Numbered from the stretch's first letter, positions 44,754 to 63,640 are shown. The stretch: 64,000 nt of DNA from Chrysomallon squamiferum (GCA_012295275.1 CM022670.1:8366212-8430211), one strand, 5' to 3'. Notes: generated by a model not told the origin, from the sequence alone. Numbers and translations are program-made.

Positions 44754-47700
44754 GTGAATAACAACAATGGTAAGTTTCTACTTAATTACTTAACTTCAGT
44801 TAGAGAAACCAAAACATGGTTATTAAATAGATTTGACATTATCATAACTGTTATCTCAGTAATTTATGTTAAACGTATTATCACGTTATCTTATCTTACC
44901 TTATCTTTCTCTTATCTTCTCTTATCTTAATCTATTGTGTATAATATATATTATGTGACAAAACTTTATCCATTACTTCTTACTGTTTTATGTTAAAATG
45001 ACTCAGTTTATCATGTAATTTACCTTATTTTACTCTGCTTTGTGCTTTTATTATTTTATTGTTGTTACTGTTATTATAATTACATGTATTGTTATTAGTA
45101 AATATCAATAACTAAATATTAGATATCAATAAGTCATTCATTTTAAAGTGTATTATATCTAAACACTGCATTTATTTCTGACTGTATGTACTATTATTCT
45201 TATGACAGAACCAAGTTCTACAACAACATCAGCAACTCCAGGTATTTATTTGAAAACTATCTCTCAGTTAGACACACACACTCTCTGTCTTTCTCTCTCC
45301 TTTTTATTTCTCTTACTCTCTCACTCTCTCTCACTGTCTCTCTTTCCATCTGTTTTTCTTACACATGCAGTCTCACATTGAAAGTATGCGTGTCAGTGTA
45401 TGTATGTATGTATGAATGTATGTATCTGTATGACAAGATTTTCTTTTAAAACTATCTCTTTGGTGAGACAAATACATTGGGAACATCAATGGGTATAACT
45501 AATTTAAAAAAAAAAAAAACATTCATAGAAATTGTGGATAAAACAAAGATTTGAAAATAAGAAACAAAAGATTGATTAACTGTATAAAACAAATAAATTC
45601 CAAGTTTGAGTGTATTACATCTTATTCTATATACCCTAGTACTTTTTAACACCGACCTTTCAGAAACAACATATACAAGCTGGAACAGTAAAATATCTCA
45701 ATGGTAATTCGGTATGCTTTTAGATCATTTGATGTTTCATAATCCTTTTACATTAAGCATTTACTCGTCTTAAAATATATTTATTTTATTTCATTTTTCT
45801 ATTATTTTTTATTTTCTGTTTTTAAAAGTTGTAATATATATTTTACCATTAAGATTTGAAAAAGATTGAATAGTATTTTTTAATATTTAAAAAAAAAAAA
45901 AACTAACACAGACATTAAAGTACAGCAAACAACACATAATTAGTGTATATACGTTTTGTTCTTGTTTTGTCTTCTGTTATCTTAATCTGTTGTGCCAAAT
46001 GTATTTTATCTGACAAAACTTTATCCATTCCTTCTTACTGTTTTATGTTAAAATGACTCATTTTATCATGTAATTTACCTTATTTTACTTTTGCTAAGTG
46101 CTTTTATTATCATAATCATCATCATTATCATTTTCATTCCTATCATCATCATCTATGTATTCAGTTATAATAATAATAATTAGTAGTAGTAGTAGTATAT
46201 GTAGTAATATTTGTATTATTATTATTATTACTACTATTATTGATAAGGTTATAATTATTTTGTTGTTGTTACTGTTATTATAATTACATGTATTGTTATT
46301 AGTAAATATCAATAACTAAATATTAAATATCAATAAGTCATTCATTTTAAAGTGTATTATATCTAAACACTGCATTTATTTCTGACTGTATGTACTATTA
46401 TTCTTATGACAGAACCAAGCTCTACAAGAACATCAGCAACTCCAGGTATTTATTTGAAAACTATCTCTCAGTTAGACACACACACTCTCTGTCTTTCTCT
46501 CTCCTTTTCATTTCTCTTCCTCTATCACTCTCTCTCACTGTCTCTCTTTCCATCTGTTTTTCTTACACATGCAGTCTCATATTGAAAGTATGCATGTCAG
46601 TGTATGTATGTATGTATGTATGTATGTATCTGTATGACAAGTTTTTATTTTAAAACTATCTCTTAGTGAGAAAAATACATTAGCAACATAAATATGTATG
46701 ACTAATTTGAAAAAAAACATTCATAGAAACTGTGGATAAAACAAAAATTTGAAAATAAGAAATAAAAGATTGATTAACTGTAAACGAACAAATAAATTCC
46801 AAGTTTGAGTGTATTACATTTTATTCTACATACCCTAGTACATTTTAACACCGACCTTTCAGAAACAGTATATACAAGCTGGAACGGTAAATATCTCAAT
46901 GGTAATTCGGTATTCTTTTAGATCATTTGATGTTTCATAATCTTTTTTTACATTAAGCATTTACTCGTCTTAAAATATATTTATTTTATTTCATTTTTCT
47001 ATTATTTTTTATTTTCTGTTTTTAAAAGTTGTAATATATATTTTATCATTAAGATTTGAAAAAGATTGAAATATAATTTTTAATATTTAAAAAAAAAAAA
47101 ACTAACACAGATGTTAAAGTATAGCAAACAACACATAATTAGTGTATATACATTTTGTTCTTGTTTTGTCTTCTGTTATCTTAATCTGTTGTGCCAAATG
47201 TATTTTATCTGACAAAACTTTATCCATTACTTCTTACTGTTTTATGTTAAAATGACTCATTTTATCATGTAATTTACCTGATTTTACTTTGCTTTGTGCT
47301 TTTATTATCATAATCATCATCATTATCATTTTCATACCTACCATCATCATCTATGTATTCAGTTATAATAATAATAATTAGTAGTAGTAGTAGTATATGT
47401 AGTAATATTTGTATTATTATTATTATTACTACTATTATTGATAAGGTTATAATTATTTTGTTGTTGTTACTGTTATTATAATTACATGTATTGTTATTAG
47501 TAAATATCAATAACTAAATATTAAATATCAATAAGTCATTCATTTTAAAGTGTATTATATCTAAACACTGCATTTATTTCTGACTGTATGTACTATTATT
47601 CTTATGACAGAACCAAGCTCTACAAGAACATCAGCAACTCCAGGTATTTATTTGAAAACTATCTCTCAGTTAGACACACACACTCTCTGTCTTTATCTCT

Positions 47701-50700
47701 CCTTTTTATTTCTCTTCTTTTCTCACTCTCTCTCACTGTCTCTCTTTCCATCTGTTTTTCTTACACATGCAGTCTCATATTGAAAGTATGCATGTCAGTG
47801 TATGTATGTATGTATGTATGTATGTATGTATCTGTATGACAAGTTTTTATTTTAAAACTATCTCTTAGTGAGAAAAATACATTAGCAACATAAATATGTA
47901 TGACTAATTTGAAAAAAAAAAAAACATTCATAGAAACTGTGGATAAAACAAAAATTTGAAAATAAGAAATAAAAGATTGATTAACTGTAAACGAACAAAT
48001 AAATTCCAATAAAATATATTTAATTTTATTTTACCTTGCTTTGTGCTTTTATTATCATAATCATCATCATTATCATTTTCATACCTACCATCATCATCTA
48101 TGTATTCAGTTATAATAATAATAATTAGTAGTAGTAGTAATATATGTAGTAATATTTGTATTATTATTATTATTACTACTATTATTGATAAGGTTATAAT
48201 TATTTTGTTGTTGTTACTGTTATTATAATTACATGTATTGTTATTAGTAAATATCAATAACTAAATATTAAATATCAATAAGTCATTCATTTTAAAGTGT
48301 ATTATATCTAAACACTGCATTTATTTCTGACTGTATGTACTATTATTCTTATGACAGAACCAAGTTCTACAACAGCATCAGCAATTCCAGGTATTTATTT
48401 GAAAACTATCTCTCAGTTAGACACACACACTCTCTGTCTTTATCTCTCCTTTTTCGTTCTCTTCCTTTCTAACTCTCTCTCACTGTCTCTCTTTCCATCT
48501 GTTTTTCTTAAACATGCAGTCTCATATTGAAAGTATGCATGTCAGTGTATGTATGTATGTATGAATGTGTGTATCGCTATGACAAGTTTTTATTTTAAAA
48601 CTATCTCTTAGTGAGAAAAATACATTAGCAACATAAATATGTATGACTAATTTGAAAAAAAACATTCATAGAAACTGTGGATAAAACAAAAATTTGAAAA
48701 TAAGAAATAAAAGATTGATTAACTGTAAACGAACAAATAAATTCCAATAAAATATATTTAATTTTATTTTACTTTGCTTTGTGCTTTTATTATCATAATC
48801 ATCATCATTATCATTTTCATACCTACCATCATCATCTATGTATTCAGTTATAATAATAATAATTAGTAGTAGTAGTAGTATATGTAGTAATATTTGTATT
48901 ATTATTATTATTACTACTATTATTGATAAGGTTATAATTATTTTGTTGTTGTTACTGTTATTATAATTACATGTATTGTTATTAGTAAATATCAATAACT
49001 AAATATTAAATATCAATAAGTCATTCATTTTAAAGTGTATTATATCTAAACACTGCATTTATTTCTGACTGTATGTACTATTATTCTTATGACAGAACCA
49101 AGCTCTACAAGAACATCAGCAACTCCAGGTATTTATTTGAAAACTATCTCTCAGTTAGACACACACACTCTCTGTCTTTCTCTCTCCTTTTATTTCTCTT
49201 CCTTTATCACTCTCTCTCACTGTCTCTCTTTCCATCTGTTTTTCTTAAACATGCAGTCTCATATTGAAAGTATGCATGTCAGTGTATGTATGTATGTATG
49301 AATGTATGTATCCCTATGACAAGTTTTTATTTTAAAACTATCTCTTAGTGAGAAAAATACATTAGCAACATAAATATGTATGACTAATTTGAAAAAAAAC
49401 ATTCATAGAAACTGTGGATAAAACAAAAATTTGAAAATAAGAAATAAAAGATTGATTAACTGTAAACGAACAAATAAATTCCAATAAAATATATTTAATT
49501 TTATTTTACCTTTGCTTTGTGCTTTTATTATCATAATCATCATCATTATCATTTTCATACCTACCATCATCATCTATGTATTCAGTTATAATAATAATAA
49601 TTAGTAGTAGTAGTAGTACATGTAGTAATATTTGTATTATTATTATTATTACTACTATTATTGATAAGGTTATAATTATTTTGTTGTTGTTACTGTTATT
49701 ATAATTACATGTATGTTTATTAGTAAATATCAATAAGTCATTCATTTTAAAGTGTATTATATCTAAACACTGCATTTATTTCTGACTGTTTGTACTATTA
49801 TTCTTATGACAGAACCAAGTTCTACAAGGACATCAGAAACTCCAGGTATTTATTTGAAAACTATCTCTCAGTTAGACACACACACTCTCTGTCTTTCTCT
49901 CTCTTTTTTATTTCTCTTCCTTTATCACTCTCTCTCTTTTCATCTGTTTTTCTTACACATGCAGTCTCATATTGACAGTATGCATGTCAGTGTATGTATG
50001 TATGTATGTATGTATCTGTATGACAAGTTTTTATTTTAAAACTATGTCTCAGTGAGGAAAATACATTAGCAACATAAATATGTATGACTAATTTGAAAAA
50101 AACATTCATAGAAACTGTGGATAAAACAAAAATTTGAAAATAAGAAATAAAAGATTGATTAACTGTAAACGAACAAATAAATTCCAATAAAATATATTTA
50201 TTTTATTTCATTTTTTATTATTTTTTTATTTTCTGTTTTTAAAAAAAATATATATTTTGTTTTGTTTTGACTTCTGTTATCTTAATCTGTTGTGCCAAAT
50301 GTATTTTAATTTGAAAAAACTTTATCCAGAAACTGTGGATCAAAAATTTGAAAATGTTTTATGTTAAAATGAACAAATCATTTAAAATATGTAATTTTTT
50401 ATTTTACTTTGCTTTGTGCTTTTATTATCATAATCATCATCATTATCATGTTCATTCCTATCATCATCATCTATGTATTCAGTTATAATAATAAAAATTA
50501 GTAGTAGTAGTATTATATGCATTATTATTATTATTGATAAGGTTATAATTATTTTGTTGTTGTTACTGTTATTATAATTACATGTATTGTTATTAGTAAA
50601 TATCAATAACTAAATATAAAATATCAATAAGTCATTCATTTTAAAGTGTATTATATCTAAACACTGCATTTATTTCTGACTGTATGTACTATTATTCTTA

Positions 50701-53700
50701 TGACAGAACCAAGTTCTACAAGGACATCAGAAACTCCAGGTATTTATTTGAAAACTATCTCTCAGTTAGACACACACACTCTCTGTCTTTCTCTCTCCTT
50801 TTTATTTCTCTTCCTCTATCACTCTCTCTCACTGTCTCTCTTTCCGTCTGTTTTTCTTACACATGCAGTCTCATATTGAAAGTATGCATGTCAGTGTATG
50901 TATGTATATATGTATGTATCTGTATGACAAGTTTTTATTTTAAAACTATGACTCAGTGAGAAAAATACATTAGCAACATAAATAGGTATGACTAATTTGA
51001 AAAAAACATTCATAGAAACTGTGGATAAAACAAAAATTTGAAAATAAGAAATAAAAGATTGATTAACTGTAAACGAACAAATAAATTCCAAGTTTGAGTG
51101 TATTACATCTTATTCTACATACCCTAGTACATTTTAACACCGACCTTTCAGAAACAATATATACAAGCTGGAACGGTAAATATTTCAATGGTAATTCGGT
51201 ATTCTTTTAGATCATTTGATGTTTCATAATCTTTTTATATTAAGCATTTACTCGTCTTAAAATATATTTATTTTATTTCATTTTTCTATTATTTTTTATT
51301 TTCTGTTTTTAAAAGTTGTAATATATATTTTATCATTAAGATTTGAAAAAGATTGAAATATAATTTTTAATATTTAAAAAAAAAAAAAAACTAACACAGA
51401 CGTTAAAGTACAGCAAACAACACATAATTAGTGTATATACATTTTGTTCTTGTTTTGTCTTCTGTTATCTTAATCTGTTGTGCCAAATGTATTTTATCTG
51501 ACAAAACTTTATCCATTACTTCTTACTGTTTTATGTTAAAATGACTCATTTTATCATGTAATTTACCTGATTTTACTTTGCTTTGTGCTTTTATTATAAT
51601 AATCATCATCATTATCATTTTCATACCTACCATCATCATCTATGTATTCAGTTATAATAATAATAATTAGTAGTAGTAGTATATGTAGTAATATTTGTAT
51701 TATTATTATTATTACTACTATTATTGATAAGGTTATAATTATTTTGTTGTTGTTACTGTTATTATAATTACATGTATTGTTATTAGTAAATATCAATAAC
51801 TAAATATTAAATATCAATAAGTCATTCATTTTAAAGTGTATTATATCTAAACACTGCATTTATTTCTGACTGTTTGTACTATTATTCTTATGACAGAACC
51901 AAGTTCTACAAGAACATCAGAAACTCCAGGTATTTATTTGAAAACTATCTCTCAGTTAGACACACACACTCTCTGTCTTTCTCTCTCCTTTTTATTTCTC
52001 TTCCTCTATCACTCTCTCTCACTGTCTCTCTTTCCGTCTGTTTTTCTTACACATGCAGTCTCATATTGAAAGTATGCGTTTCAGTGTATGTATATATGTA
52101 TGAGAAGATTTTCTTTTAAAACTATCTCTCTGTGAGACAAATACATTAGCAACATCAATGGGTATGACTAATTTGAAAAAAAAAAACATTCATAGAAATT
52201 GTGGATAAAACAAAGATTTGAAAATAAGAAACAAAAGATTGATTACCCGTATAACACAAATCAATTCCAAGTTTGAGTGTATAACATCTTATTCTATATA
52301 CCCTAGTACTTTTTAACACCGGCCTTTCATAAATAATACATAGCGTTTATATGGGAAATATCTCAGTGTTAATTCCGTATGCTTTGTATGATCATATGAC
52401 GTCTTTAATAATCTTTTTCTGTTAAGTATTTGGTCGTGTTAAAATATGTTTATTTTATTTCATTTCATTGTATTATTATTCTATTTTCTGTTTTGAAAAA
52501 GAATATGAGACAAAAAGATTTGTGACAGCGATTTCTTAATTCATGTTCAATTATTTATTAACAAATAAATAAAATATTTCACATTACAACAAAACATACG
52601 TTTTGTAAACAAATAGAAATTTTTCACATGATACCGAAGAAATGATTGAAACAATCATTTATTTTATTTCAGTGACAAACTGTCTGAATTCAAAAGACTG
52701 CTGGGTGCAGCACAATTTTCAGTTTGATGATAACTGGAACGATTGTCATGGAGAACAATACGTGAGAAAAACCACTTACGAATTTGGGAAATATGTTGGA
52801 GTAGTTCTGTGTTCATCTACCAGGTATTCATGTGTATCTCTCTAAATCTGTCTCAATCTCGATGTCTCTTGGCTATGACATACATACACAAACGTACACG
52901 CACACATGTGCAGATCCAATATTCTGACCACTACAGTTGTATTTTGCAGATATAAGCTGTTTTTGTCTGATTCGCTCAGTGACCGTTTTCTCAACATCGG
53001 AGACGGCAGTGGACATGGTCAGGATCATTGTGAGTTTATAGGAAGCAAAAATGATGCAACTTCTATAGACAGGAATTTCTGGAATTCGCCAGGAACTACA
53101 GGTCAGACTTTCTTTAAAAAAAAACATTTTAAGAGGCACATTTCCTTTAGAAACCTTTCTTAAATTGTTACAAATTGACTGAAAACAGTAAAACAGAATT
53201 ATTTTAAAGGGTGTCTGCAATTTATATTTTGGTCTAAACCGAGATTTATTGATCACAACATATGATAAATGTAATTCTGATTCAGTTATTTATATCGTTT
53301 TAGGATACATACGATCAAGGCGTGGTGAAACGCCTGCCAAGGGCAGAATTGGGGGAGGCACGGGATCCTCGTGGACTGGAAATTATTATGGAAAATGGAT
53401 AGAATGTGGAGTCAGGATTCCAGGAAACAGCAGAGTGGTATTATTGTCTGGTACAAAAGGTAATTCGTCTTTTCTTAAACCGTCTTGTTTCTAACATCGA
53501 TTTTTCATAAAGAATATATACAAGCTGGAATGGGAAATATCTCAAAAGTAATTCGGTATGCTTTTATATTAAACATTTGTTCGACATAAAACATATTTAT
53601 GTTATTTAAGTTCATTCTATGTTATTTAAGTTCATTCGGTTTTTAAAAGTTGTAATATATATTTTATAATTAAGATTTGAAAAAGATCGAAATATATATA

Positions 53701-54185
53701 TATATATATTTTAATTAACACAAATACTGAAGTACAGCAAACTACACGTAAGTAGCATGTGTAAATTTTCTTCTTTTATTTCTTGCATCTATTGTTCTTG
53801 TTGTTCTTCTTCTTCCTCTCCTTGTTCTTGTTGTTCTTATTATTATTATTGTTCATAATGTTATTATTATTATTAAATATTAATACATGATAAATTAAAT
53901 GCAGAATTCTATTTGAAGACTGTATTTATTTCTGACTGTGTTTACATTTATTCTTTTTACAGAACTAACTACTACAACGACAACAGCCACTCCAAGTATT
54001 TATTTTAAAACTATCTCTCTGTGAGCCAAGAATTCTCTGTCTCTGTCGCCGTTGTCTCTTTATTCCTCTTTCTCACTCTATCACGCTGTCTCCCGCCCTG
54101 AGTCTCTCTCTTTCTCTTTCTCTACACGCACATCCAATCACATATGTATGTATATTAATGTATATATGTGTGAGATAACTATACT

Positions 54186-54277
<92 letters not shown>

Positions 54278-55637
54278 GTCTGTATGACAGCATGCATACA
54301 TGTAGGTGTACATGCATGTACGTTTGTATGTATGTATGAATTTTGTTTATAAGTATGTGTGTATATGTGTTTCTATGTGTACGTATGTATGTAAATATGT
54401 AGATGTATATTTTGTTTCTAAACATTTATTATAATCATTTAAAGCTACTCGATGCATGGGAACGTATTGTTCCGGTTCGTATACGAGTGGAGCCAAATGT
54501 GTCAACGGATACTGTGTTTGTACAAACTGGATGGATACAACTACTATACGTGCCTACGTAAGCACTATATATAACTAAATATATCTATTCAGAAACGATC
54601 AGGTTCACACACAAACATACAGATACACATACATACCCACATATACATATACACACATGCACATACTCAGGCCTGCAAACACAAATATACAGATGCACAT
54701 GCACATAAACACACAGACACATTCACACAGACTGAGTCAGAGGCAATATTTGTAACGGGAAATACTCCGAATCGATAAAGTAAAGGAACATAGTTGAAAT
54801 ATTTTAAAATTATTTTTACAGCTGATTATGCTGGTTGTTTAGTACAAAGAAACAAGGAAACCAGGGCTGTTCCATCTTACCACGGCAGAAAGCGATCGTC
54901 TGTGTATGGTTGTATCAACAAAAGCAGTCTGAATCTGTCGCCCGAAGTTCATGTACTTGGATGCTATGAGAACATCAATCGAAGGCCACCTAAAGCTGGG
55001 AATACAACTGTGGACATTGTGGGACACACAACCAAACCTGTTGTTCTGGTTTTGACCTCTTATGAACCTGTAGCCTGGAGGATTAATGTGCCTGCTGGAA
55101 TGATTATCCAGAAAATCATGCTGGTAAAATTTCTCTAATTTTAAGAAAGCTTGTGTAGAATTTTTGGAATCTCATCACTTTGTAATAGTATGTGTTATAT
55201 ATATATAGCCTACACATTACGGTGTAGAGTCATTTTATCGGTTAGCAATAGCGTATATATATATATATATAACTTTTGATAAAGTAGACTGATAAAGCGT
55301 TTTTGGACTGCTAGGTAAAATGGGAAGTAACTTGATGTCTGTATGTGTTTGTATGCAGTATGTATGTGCATATTTAAAACTTTATATGTTAAAATCAAAA
55401 TGAAATTGTTTTGCTTTCTTGCAGTATTCTTACTATCTGGATAAGAGTTCTGTAAGCGTGAGTGGTGGATCAAACCCTCCAGTTGAGACAAGCAGAAAGA
55501 GTGTTTATGGATATGGTAGTGACAGCGGAGGTCACACGCTCAAGTTACTGGCTGAAGTCAAGAAACGCTTTGGTCATGTGACTTCCTTTTCTGGAACCTA
55601 CAAAGTTGACCACTGGTCACTCACGGTGGGCATCTAG
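44754..55637 (+). CDS. Gene 3 of the tandem family: adapter, eight micro-exons, domain X, ELTT, EB, C domain
   Basis: Modules: adapter 44754-44769; eight 33-nt exons between 45209 and 51929; domain X 52673-52823, 52950-53101, 53304-53459; ELTT 53963-53995; EB-like 54445-54557; C domain 54822-55123 and 55425-55637 (TAG). It is the longest stalk version in the window. The EB exon is 113 nt, not 111, because ACAAACTGGATGGATAC replaces ACAAAAACTGGATAC. This shifts frame and destroys the last cysteine context, so the copy is either damaged or has a consensus error there. An AATAAA polyadenylation signal lies at 55657-55662, 20 bases after the stop; gene 2 has AATACA at the same place. No own signal peptide is seen. 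Confidence 0.58.
45150..52500 (+). repeat. Micro-exon array 3: eight 33-nt exons
   Basis: Exons: 45209-45241, 46413-46445, 47611-47643, 48358-48390, 49096-49128, 49813-49845, 50707-50739 and 51897-51929. Most encode EPSSTRTSATP; variants include EPSSTTASAIP at 48358 and EPSSTRTSETP at 49813, 50707 and 51897. Spacing alternates between about 1.2 kb and about 0.72-0.75 kb, with one intermediate step of 894 bases between 49813 and 50707 where the unit is rearranged. All exons keep GT/AG borders and phase 1-1. Confidence 0.75.
52673..53459 (+). CDS. Six-cysteine domain X, copy 3 (exons 52673-52823, 52950-53101, 53304-53459)
   Basis: The frame is open across three exons of 151, 152 and 156 nt, with all six Cys retained. 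It differs from copy 2 by a handful of residues (for example YEFGKY for YEVGKY and IRSRRGE for IRSKRGE). It ends LSGTKG like copy 1. Confidence 0.72.
54193..54273. repeat. (TC)n tract upstream of EB exon, copy 3
   Basis: A TC dinucleotide run in the same intron position as in the other gene copies. Confidence 0.95.
54445..54557 (+). CDS. EGF/EB-like exon, copy 3, with +2 frame disruption
   Basis: The first 25 or so residues match copy 2, then a net gain of two bases changes the frame just after CVNGYCVCT. Acceptor and donor (CCTAC|GTAAGC) are intact. Confidence 0.6.
54822..55637 (+). CDS. C-terminal domain, copy 3 (exons 54822-55123 and 55425-55637)
   Basis: Same exon lengths as copy 2 (302 and 213 nt) with few substitutions (AWRINV for AWMINV, ETSRKS for EKSRKS, KKRFGH for KKLFGH). 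Frame, splice sites and stop are intact. A polyadenylation hexamer follows at 55657. Confidence 0.72.
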
Positions 55638-55656
55638 CTTATCATTTGACTGTGCA

Positions 55657-55662
55657 AATAAA
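55657..55662 (+). promoter_or_regulatory. AATAAA polyadenylation signal after gene 3
   Basis: A consensus hexamer 20 bases after the TAG. The sister position in gene 2 reads AATACA, so cleavage efficiency may differ between copies. Confidence 0.45.
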
Positions 55663-56164
55663 TATTTTAATCAGGGTAAGAACCATGAGATCATCTGGAA
55701 TCCAGTGTTTCTTATCTATAACGGCTCCTAGTAAACACCACTCTCTATTAATCGCCCAAAACATGTTTGTCTTCCTGCGCCAATGCGTTCCCTAATATTG
55801 TCTATGTACAGAGTCTAATCAGACATATATAAGAAAGAGAATATTCAAATCCTAAAATACATACATACATGAACACATACACACATATAATCATTAACAC
55901 ATATAGACATACATACATAAGTACTTAGCTAAGGAAAGCCGAGACACCGTTGATCACTAATTTTTATTCTCCAGTTTTCCTCCAAGGTTAATGGCAACAT
56001 GGTTAATAACTATACGGGAAATGATAGAGACGAGAGGTGTTGGCCATGTAATCTTGAGACTTTTATCGTGTCAACTACAGCGATTCTGAGGCCTGCTTGT
56101 TCTTCTATCTTCCTTTTTCGTTCTAGAGAAGCTATTTTTATTTGTTTCTTGACCGGGGTGCTTG

Positions 56165-56551
56165 TCAGAACTTCTTAGGCCTACCCTTCCTAAATCCTTC
56201 CTTGTTTATTCGTGCCTTTCGAAAATAATTGACGATGATCGACTTTATATTTGAAGTGAATGAGACTGGTTCGAATGTTGCTGATGTTCCTGTAGCTGCA
56301 TTTGGGGCTCGATTTGGCATATCTGGTTCATGTGACTGATGCATTTCGTGTTGTTTTCGGTCTGTCGCAGAGGAAAAAAGGAGGACCCCATCACCAAATG
56401 CATTAGGAAGGAGTAGATAAACACCTTTGTTCTTGAAACCAGCTGCGATGTTCATGGAAGTGAAGGAAAGTGTGTAAGCACTGCCTATAATCTTGCAAAA
56501 ATCATCGAAATTCCCTACATGCGCTTCATACAAGCAGGTGAGCTTATGCAA
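56165..56551 (-). mobile_element. pogo/jerky-like transposase C-terminal fragment, spacer copy 3
   Basis: The longest open version (128 codons). It contains GFKNKGVYLLLPNAFGD, close to the GF-x-x-x-GI-x-P-x-NP pattern of the pogo-group transposase C-terminal region. It is more diverged than copies 1 and 2 are from each other, and lacks the four codons coding NPEE. Confidence 0.52.
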
Positions 56552-56988
56552 ATGGCGGTCTGAGGACCAAAGAGGAGATATTGATAATCTTCACAAAAAC
56601 TACCTCTAATCGAAACATAATGAATAGTTTCTTATTCCTTGATGATCCATACTATATCACAAACAAATATTAGTCCTAAAAATGTACTTTTGATGGTTGA
56701 AAAGAAAACTTTACCTTGCTAATTTTCAAAATGGAAGCCTCGGTTAAAACAAAACAGATTTCTTCACTGATGATTCACCATGATGATATCACTTCGGGAT
56801 TCCTTTTTTTTTTCATTATCTATAAATAGTCACAGATCCACAGTGCTCCATGTTCCACAGTGCCCCGACTCACACTAGTACACACATATATATACTTCAC
56901 ACATACACATTCGCATAAAGATATACACACATACAAATATATATATATACATATTCGCATCTAACTGAATATATTTTAATATTTACAG

Positions 56989-61656
<4,668 letters not shown>

Positions 61657-61954
61657 GTAAGGTTTCTAGTCTTAATTGCAACACAGAGAGATATACACAC
61701 AGAGACACAGGCAAAGAAAGATAACAGAAATATAGACAGATATTTTATAGTAAAACAGAAAATTACAGAGTGAACGAAAGTGAGAGACGGAGTAAAAAAC
61801 TATACATAAAAAGAAAAATTGAAAGAAGCGATTTCTTAATTCATGTTCAATTATTTATTATCAAATATATAAAATATTTCACATTACAACAAAACATACA
61901 TTTTTCAACATGTTACTGATGAAATGATTGAAACAATAATTTATTTTATTTCAG

Positions 61955-62560
61955 TGACAAACTGTCCGAATTCAAAAGACTGCTGGATGAATCTCATCAC
62001 TTTGTAGTAATATTTGTTATATACTTTACATACACACATACATACATACATACGTACATACATACACATACATAGATACATACATACATACATACATACG
62101 TACATATACATTTGTGTATATATATATATATATATATATATAGTCATTTTATCGGTTAGCAGTAATGTATATTTATATATAACTTTTGATGAAGAAGGCT
62201 GATAAAGTGGTTTTGGGCTGCTAGGTAAAATGGGAAATACCTTGATGTCTGTGTGTGTTTTACATGCAGTATGTGTTTGATTATTTAAAACATTATGTGT
62301 TGAAAGGAAATTATTTTGCTTTCTTGCAGTATTCTTACTATCTGGATAAGAGTCCAGTAAGCGTGAGTGGCGGATCAAACCCTCCAGTTGAGAAAAGCAA
62401 AAAGAGTCATTGGATATGGTAGTGACAGTGGCGGAGGTGACACACTCAAGTTACTGGCTGAAGTCAAGAAACTCTTTTGTCATGTGACTTCCTTTTCTTG
62501 AACTTACCAAGTTGACCACTGTTCACTCACGGTGGGCATCTAGCTTATCATTTGACTGTG
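61955..62560 (+). pseudogene. Fused remnant: start of domain X joined to C-terminal exon 2
   Basis: TTTCAG followed by TGACAAACTGTCCGAATTC encodes VTNCPNSKDCW, the first 11 residues of domain X. Sequence then switches at about 61988 to the intron that follows C exon 1 in the other copies (GAATCTCATCACTTTGTA). A copy of C exon 2 follows from about 62331 (YSYYLDKSPVSVSGGS). It is frameshifted at AAGAGTCATTGG and has GGAAC changed to TGAAC, so it is dead. The rest of domain X, ELTT, EB and C exon 1 were deleted in one event. Confidence 0.7.
62003..62145. repeat. (CATA)n and (TA)n microsatellite inside the fused remnant
   Basis: CATA tetranucleotides with CGTA variants and a TA run have expanded in the intron copy. 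Confidence 0.9.
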
Positions 62561-63640
62561 CAAAGTCTCTGTTGTCCCACTGTCTAACGAATATTTTAAT
62601 CAGAGTAATAATCATGAGTTCTTGTTCAATACAGTCAAACCTCTTTATAACGGCTCCCAGGAAACAGCATCTATTTATCGCTCACACATGTTAGAACATC
62701 GACCGCCTGTATTTAAATATATATTAATTTAACCCCTATTTTCGCCCCCTGCCCAGATATCCGCATTGTGTATTATAAAATTGTAACAAATAGCTGATTC
62801 ATCTATTGGTACTTCCTCATTGCCAGAGAGATATTGTGGAAATAATGAAGAAACGAGGAACCGTTCTGCTTTGTGACAGTGAACGGTCACTCGAGATCTA
62901 ATATATAATTCAAAACAAAGTTTTCATACCTTCTAACAATTATATTACTTTTAAAAATTAAGACTTCCCCGTTCAAATTGCATGTACTTCAGTATCTGTA
63001 TAAATAAACATGCTGAAAACCGCAATCAAGGCTCTTTCCTCATGGCTTGTCTTTCAAAACAACATGTATTGAAACCCAAATATCATTAAGTTCAAAACAA
63101 ATACATCATTCATTTCTTCGAGAGAAAGTGAAGACAAAACAAGATATAAACACTTCAACAATCAGCGTTTTTTGTAATTTAAATTTTTTCTTTGACACCC
63201 GCTTATCGAACTACCCAAATAAACCATCTATAATTCAGCATACAGTTAGTAATTCTCTAAGACAATCGTGCTAACTCTGGGGTATTTTTAGGCCAGTTCT
63301 GATATTTGGTATGTGTAGTACCTAATAATCTCAGAAAACATCTACCGTCCAGTTCATTATAAACACAAAAATCAACTGAGCAACTCTATCAGTGTTATAA
63401 ACTGGTTTGACTGTATTTCATGTTTTCTTATTTCCTACTTGTAATAGAATTCTTTTCAAATAAATTCACTCAGAAATATGAATATTTGTTGTCTTTGTGA
63501 ATACCTTTCCGTATTTAACAGACGATTGCTAGATTTCGTTCTTGCGAATGAGCTTATGCTTAAATAACATCTTTTCATATACATATTACTTTAACATGAA
63601 AAATGTTTCAATATTAAATTTTTGGCTTCCATTCACAACA
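62560..63640. other. AT-rich sequence without supported gene
   Basis: The first part (about 62600-62690) is a diverged copy of the post-gene spacer seen near 33960 and 43420 (CTTTATAACGGCTCCCAG compared with CTATAACGGCTCCTAG). Beyond it I see no repeat, exon or RNA signature. Confidence 0.5.
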
